DNA from: an uncultured Clostridia bacterium
GTDB lineage: Bacteria; Bacillota; Clostridia; Oscillospirales; Acutalibacteraceae
Direction: 5' to 3'
Assembly: GCA_944385055.1 (NCBI GenBank)
Contig: CALWVT010000002.1
Coordinates: 124,001 to 188,000, forward strand
Length of the DNA: 64,000 bases
The notes under the pieces were generated by a model. It saw only the letters and a program-made list of their open reading frames with translations. It did no database searches and had not been told where the DNA came from. The first letter of the stretch is position 1; every line of letters starts with the position of its first letter. This document shows, piece by piece, positions 61,996 through 64,000 of the stretch. The position numbers were made by a program, and so were the translations under genes.

Positions 61996-63024
61996 ATGAA
62001 AGCACTTGTGCTGGAAGCGCCGGAGCAGTTAAGATGCAAAGAAATTCCCATCCCTGCCCCCAAAGGGGACGAGCTTTTGATCCGCGTGCGCGCGTGCGGC
62101 GTCTGCGGGACGGACCTGCACATGTACCACGGGGATAAAGGTGCGTTTGCAAACGCGTTCCCGCTTGTGATGGGCCATGAGTTTTCCGGCGAAGTGGCGG
62201 CACTCGGCCCGGATGCGTCCAAATTCCAAGTCGGCGACCACGTCGCGGTGGACCCGAACCTCTACTGCGGAAAATGCCCGGCCTGCCTGCGCGGGGATGT
62301 CCATTTCTGCGAACACATGACGGGCATCGGCACAACGCGGGACGGCGGATTTGCCGAATACTGCGTGGTCAGCGAGCGTGCGGCCTACCGGATTCCCGAC
62401 GAGGTTCCGTTTGAGTATGCCGCGATGATGGAGCCGCTTTCCTGCTGCCTGCATGGCATTGACCGCAGCGGCATCCATCCCGGCGACACCGTCGCGATCA
62501 TCGGTTTTGGGGCAATTGGCCAGATGATGTTCCAGCTTGCGCAGCTTTCCGGCGCCGCGCGTGTCGTCGTTGTCGAGCCGGTTGCGCCCAAACGAAAAAA
62601 AGCCGAAGAAATGGGCGCGTTTCTGACCTGTGACCCGCAGCGGGAAGACGTTTCCGAAAAGCTCCAAGCGCTGCATTTCCATTCGGTCATCGAGTGTGTG
62701 GGGCGCAAGGATACGATGGAGCTCGCGGTGCAAATCGCGGGGAGCTGTGCGACCGTCATGCTGTTTGGCCTGACGGCACCCGGCACGAAGCTGGAGCTGC
62801 TCGCCTATGAGAGCATTTTCCAGAAGGAACTCACGATCACCGGCTCGTTTATTAACCCGCTCGTTTCCCAGCGCGTCGTGGACCTGCTTTCCAGCGGCCG
62901 CCTCGATTTGGGGAAAATCATCGCCGTGCGTTTGCCGCTTGCGGAAGGCGTGCGCGCGTTTACCGAGAAAGGCCTTTCGGCAGACGGCAAGATTGTTATC
63001 GGCGATTTCCCGGCCGCACATTGA
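61996..63024 (+). CDS. Zinc-dependent alcohol dehydrogenase (MDR, sorbitol-dehydrogenase-like)
   Basis: The 342-residue dehydrogenase has the catalytic zinc site (CGVCGTDLHMYHGD with Cys at about 36, GHEFSGEV with His-Glu), the structural zinc loop CGKCPACLRGDVHFC and a Rossmann NAD(P) motif AIIGFGAIGQMM near 170-181. It is an MDR protein of the polyol/threonine dehydrogenase group, likely oxidising a sugar alcohol or reducing a ketose; the exact substrate cannot be told. ATG 61996 follows AAAAGGAGACAGG. It lies 29 bases after upp. Confidence 0.92.
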   Translation: MKALVLEAPEQLRCKEIPIPAPKGDELLIRVRACGVCGTDLHMYHGDKGAFANAFPLVMGHEFSGEVAALGPDASKFQVGDHVAVDPNLYCGKCPACLRGDVHFCEHMTGIGTTRDGGFAEYCVVSERAAYRIPDEVPFEYAAMMEPLSCCLHGIDRSGIHPGDTVAIIGFGAIGQMMFQLAQLSGAARVVVVEPVAPKRKKAEEMGAFLTCDPQREDVSEKLQALHFHSVIECVGRKDTMELAVQIAGSCATVMLFGLTAPGTKLELLAYESIFQKELTITGSFINPLVSQRVVDLLSSGRLDLGKIIAVRLPLAEGVRAFTEKGLSADGKIVIGDFPAAH

Positions 63025-63043
63025 ATTTTGATATTTCGGAAAA

Positions 63044-63104
63044 AAGCGCACCCCCGGCTTTTCCTGCTCGCAAGCAGGCAGCCGGAGGTGCGTTTTGTTT
63101 TTTA
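63044..63104. terminator. Terminator between the alcohol dehydrogenase and metH-like genes
   Basis: A long stem (63046-63059 with 63080-63092, one mismatch) with an inner hairpin CCTGCT/AGCAGG and a TTTTGTTTTTT tail on the + strand; the genes converge here. Confidence 0.85.
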
Positions 63105-63130
63105 ATTTTTTGAAATCGGGCAGGGAGGCC

Positions 63131-64000
63131 TCATTTTTGTCCGGCGCCCTCCCCGAAAATTTTCGCCGCATACCGCACGCAGCCCATCGCGTCCTTATTG
63201 TAGGCGTCCGCGTGGATTTTTTCCGCGTACGTTTCGTTGAGGACCGCGCCGCCCACCATCACGCGGCACTGCGGGCACTGCTCGTGCAGAAGCCGGATCG
63301 TCTCTTCCATATGGACGACCGTCGTCGTCATCAGGGCCGAAAGGCCGCACAGCGGGGCCTTGTGCGCTTTGACCGCATCCACCACCACCTGCGGGTCCAC
63401 ATCGCGGCCGAGGTCGATCACTTCGTAATCGTAATTTTCGAGCAGCACCTTGACGATGTTTTTCCCGATATCGTGGATATCGCCCTTGACCGTCGCGAGC
63501 ACGATCGTGCCCTTCTTCTGTTCGGCGACGCCCTGCTTCTGCAGCGCCTGGCGGATGACCTCAAAAGCGGCCGTCGCGGCGTCCGCGCTCATTAAAAGCT
63601 GCGGCAAAAACAGCCGCCCGCTCTCATACCCGCTGCCCACCTCGTCGAGTGCCGGCACAAGCGCGTTTTGGATGAGGTCCAAGGGCGCACTCGTCTGCAA
63701 AGCCGCCTGCGCTTCGCGGCGCGCGTCTTCCGTTAAGCCCTTCTGGACCGCGCGCGCGAGCGGGGAGAGGGTGCCCGGCCCGGGTTCGGGTTCGGAAGCG
63801 GCGGCCGCTTCAAAAGGGCGGCCGGATTCCCCCTGCGGCAGGCCCGTTTTCGAGAGCGCCCCGAGCGCATTGCCCGCGTCGATCAAAGCCTGTGCCGCGC
63901 GCTGCAGGGGGTCTTGCGGAGCGGCCGGCGCGGCCTTCTGCGGGGAGGATTTTGGCAGCGCCTGGTAGTAGGAGATATAGTCTAAACACTGTTTGTCATA
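63131..64000 (-). CDS. metH: Cobalamin-dependent methionine synthase, C-terminal part (metH-like)
   Basis: The frame is open to the right edge of the window, so only 289 C-terminal residues are visible. After a short piece of what may be the pterin domain and an Ala/Pro-rich linker come the B12 cap domain (LQTSAPLDLIQNALVPALDEVGSGYESGRLFLPQLLMSADA) and the B12-binding domain with DIHDIGKN, the DxHxxG lower-ligand His motif, and VMVGGAVLNETYAEKIHAD. There is no reactivation domain after it, as is usual for short Firmicute MetH proteins. A stand-alone methyltransferase corrinoid protein is a possible alternative, but the upstream extension argues against it. Confidence 0.83.
   Translation of the reverse strand, partial: YDKQCLDYISYYQALPKSSPQKAAPAAPQDPLQRAAQALIDAGNALGALSKTGLPQGESGRPFEAAAASEPEPGPGTLSPLARAVQKGLTEDARREAQAALQTSAPLDLIQNALVPALDEVGSGYESGRLFLPQLLMSADAATAAFEVIRQALQKQGVAEQKKGTIVLATVKGDIHDIGKNIVKVLLENYDYEVIDLGRDVDPQVVVDAVKAHKAPLCGLSALMTTTVVHMEETIRLLHEQCPQCRVMVGGAVLNETYAEKIHADAYNKDAMGCVRYAAKIFGEGAGQK

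Overview
This is a GC-rich (roughly 60 percent by eye) chromosomal segment from a low-G+C-lineage (Firmicutes) anaerobe, most likely a spore-forming member of the Clostridia such as an Oscillospiraceae/Ruminococcaceae relative. The evidence is the gdpP-rplI-dnaB order, BofA (a sporulation checkpoint protein), a HrcA/CIRCE-controlled clpB, YtrA-type GntR and VanR/VanS-type regulators, formate-THF ligase, AckA, Dtd, EtfBA and a B12-dependent methionine synthase. The species assignment is inference. Starts are often TTG or GTG behind strong Shine-Dalgarno (SD) sequences. I saw no rRNA, CRISPR array, insertion sequence or replication origin.

Layout: 1-8181 is a housekeeping run on the + strand (end of RNase J, gdpP, rplI, dnaB, tilS, hpt, ftsH). 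8298-12549 is a divergent type IIA topoisomerase pair. 12663-15436 holds secG, rnr and bofA. 15802-17636 is etfBA, followed by an AT-rich structured stretch and a strong terminator. 17831-20873 holds a YczE/YitT-like membrane protein (-), a GntR/ABC transporter operon and a 38-codon membrane peptide. 21160-23781 is clpB behind a perfect CIRCE. 24030-30686 is a complete oligopeptide ABC transporter operon (binding protein, two permeases, two ATPases, plus a coupled small membrane protein) with a leader that can form alternative hairpins. 30847-32319 is rmuC, followed by a 594-base gap holding an unusual threefold hairpin/SD/micro-ORF array.

32914-36199 is xpaC-like, telA-like and metA. Then come tRNA-Gln(CTG) and tRNA-Pro(CGG), a flavodoxin-like reductase (-), a DUF362/ferredoxin protein, dtd (-), a metal-type binding lipoprotein fused to a peptidoglycan-binding domain (-) and a DUF815 AAA+ protein (-). 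A tRNA-Ser(CGA) is followed by a small lower-GC insert: a frameshifted relB antitoxin remnant running in frame into a CatP-like chloramphenicol acetyltransferase. 43576-47389 is an L-arabinose catabolic operon (FGGY kinase, AraA, AraD). Next come a Mn-catalase-like gene with a possible forespore promoter, the feoAB-fusion iron transporter with its Cys-rich partner (-), an AGCS amino-acid symporter and ackA. 53967-57710 is a response regulator/histidine kinase/VanZ operon (-), divergent from fhs. 59609-63024 holds tsaE, tsaB, rpiB, upp and a zinc alcohol dehydrogenase. The window ends inside the C-terminal cobalamin module of a metH-like gene (-).

Metabolically the genes fit an anaerobic fermenter that takes up peptides and ferrous iron, uses arabinose through the pentose phosphate pathway, makes ATP through acetate kinase, runs one-carbon metabolism through formate-THF ligase and B12 methionine synthase, and sporulates.
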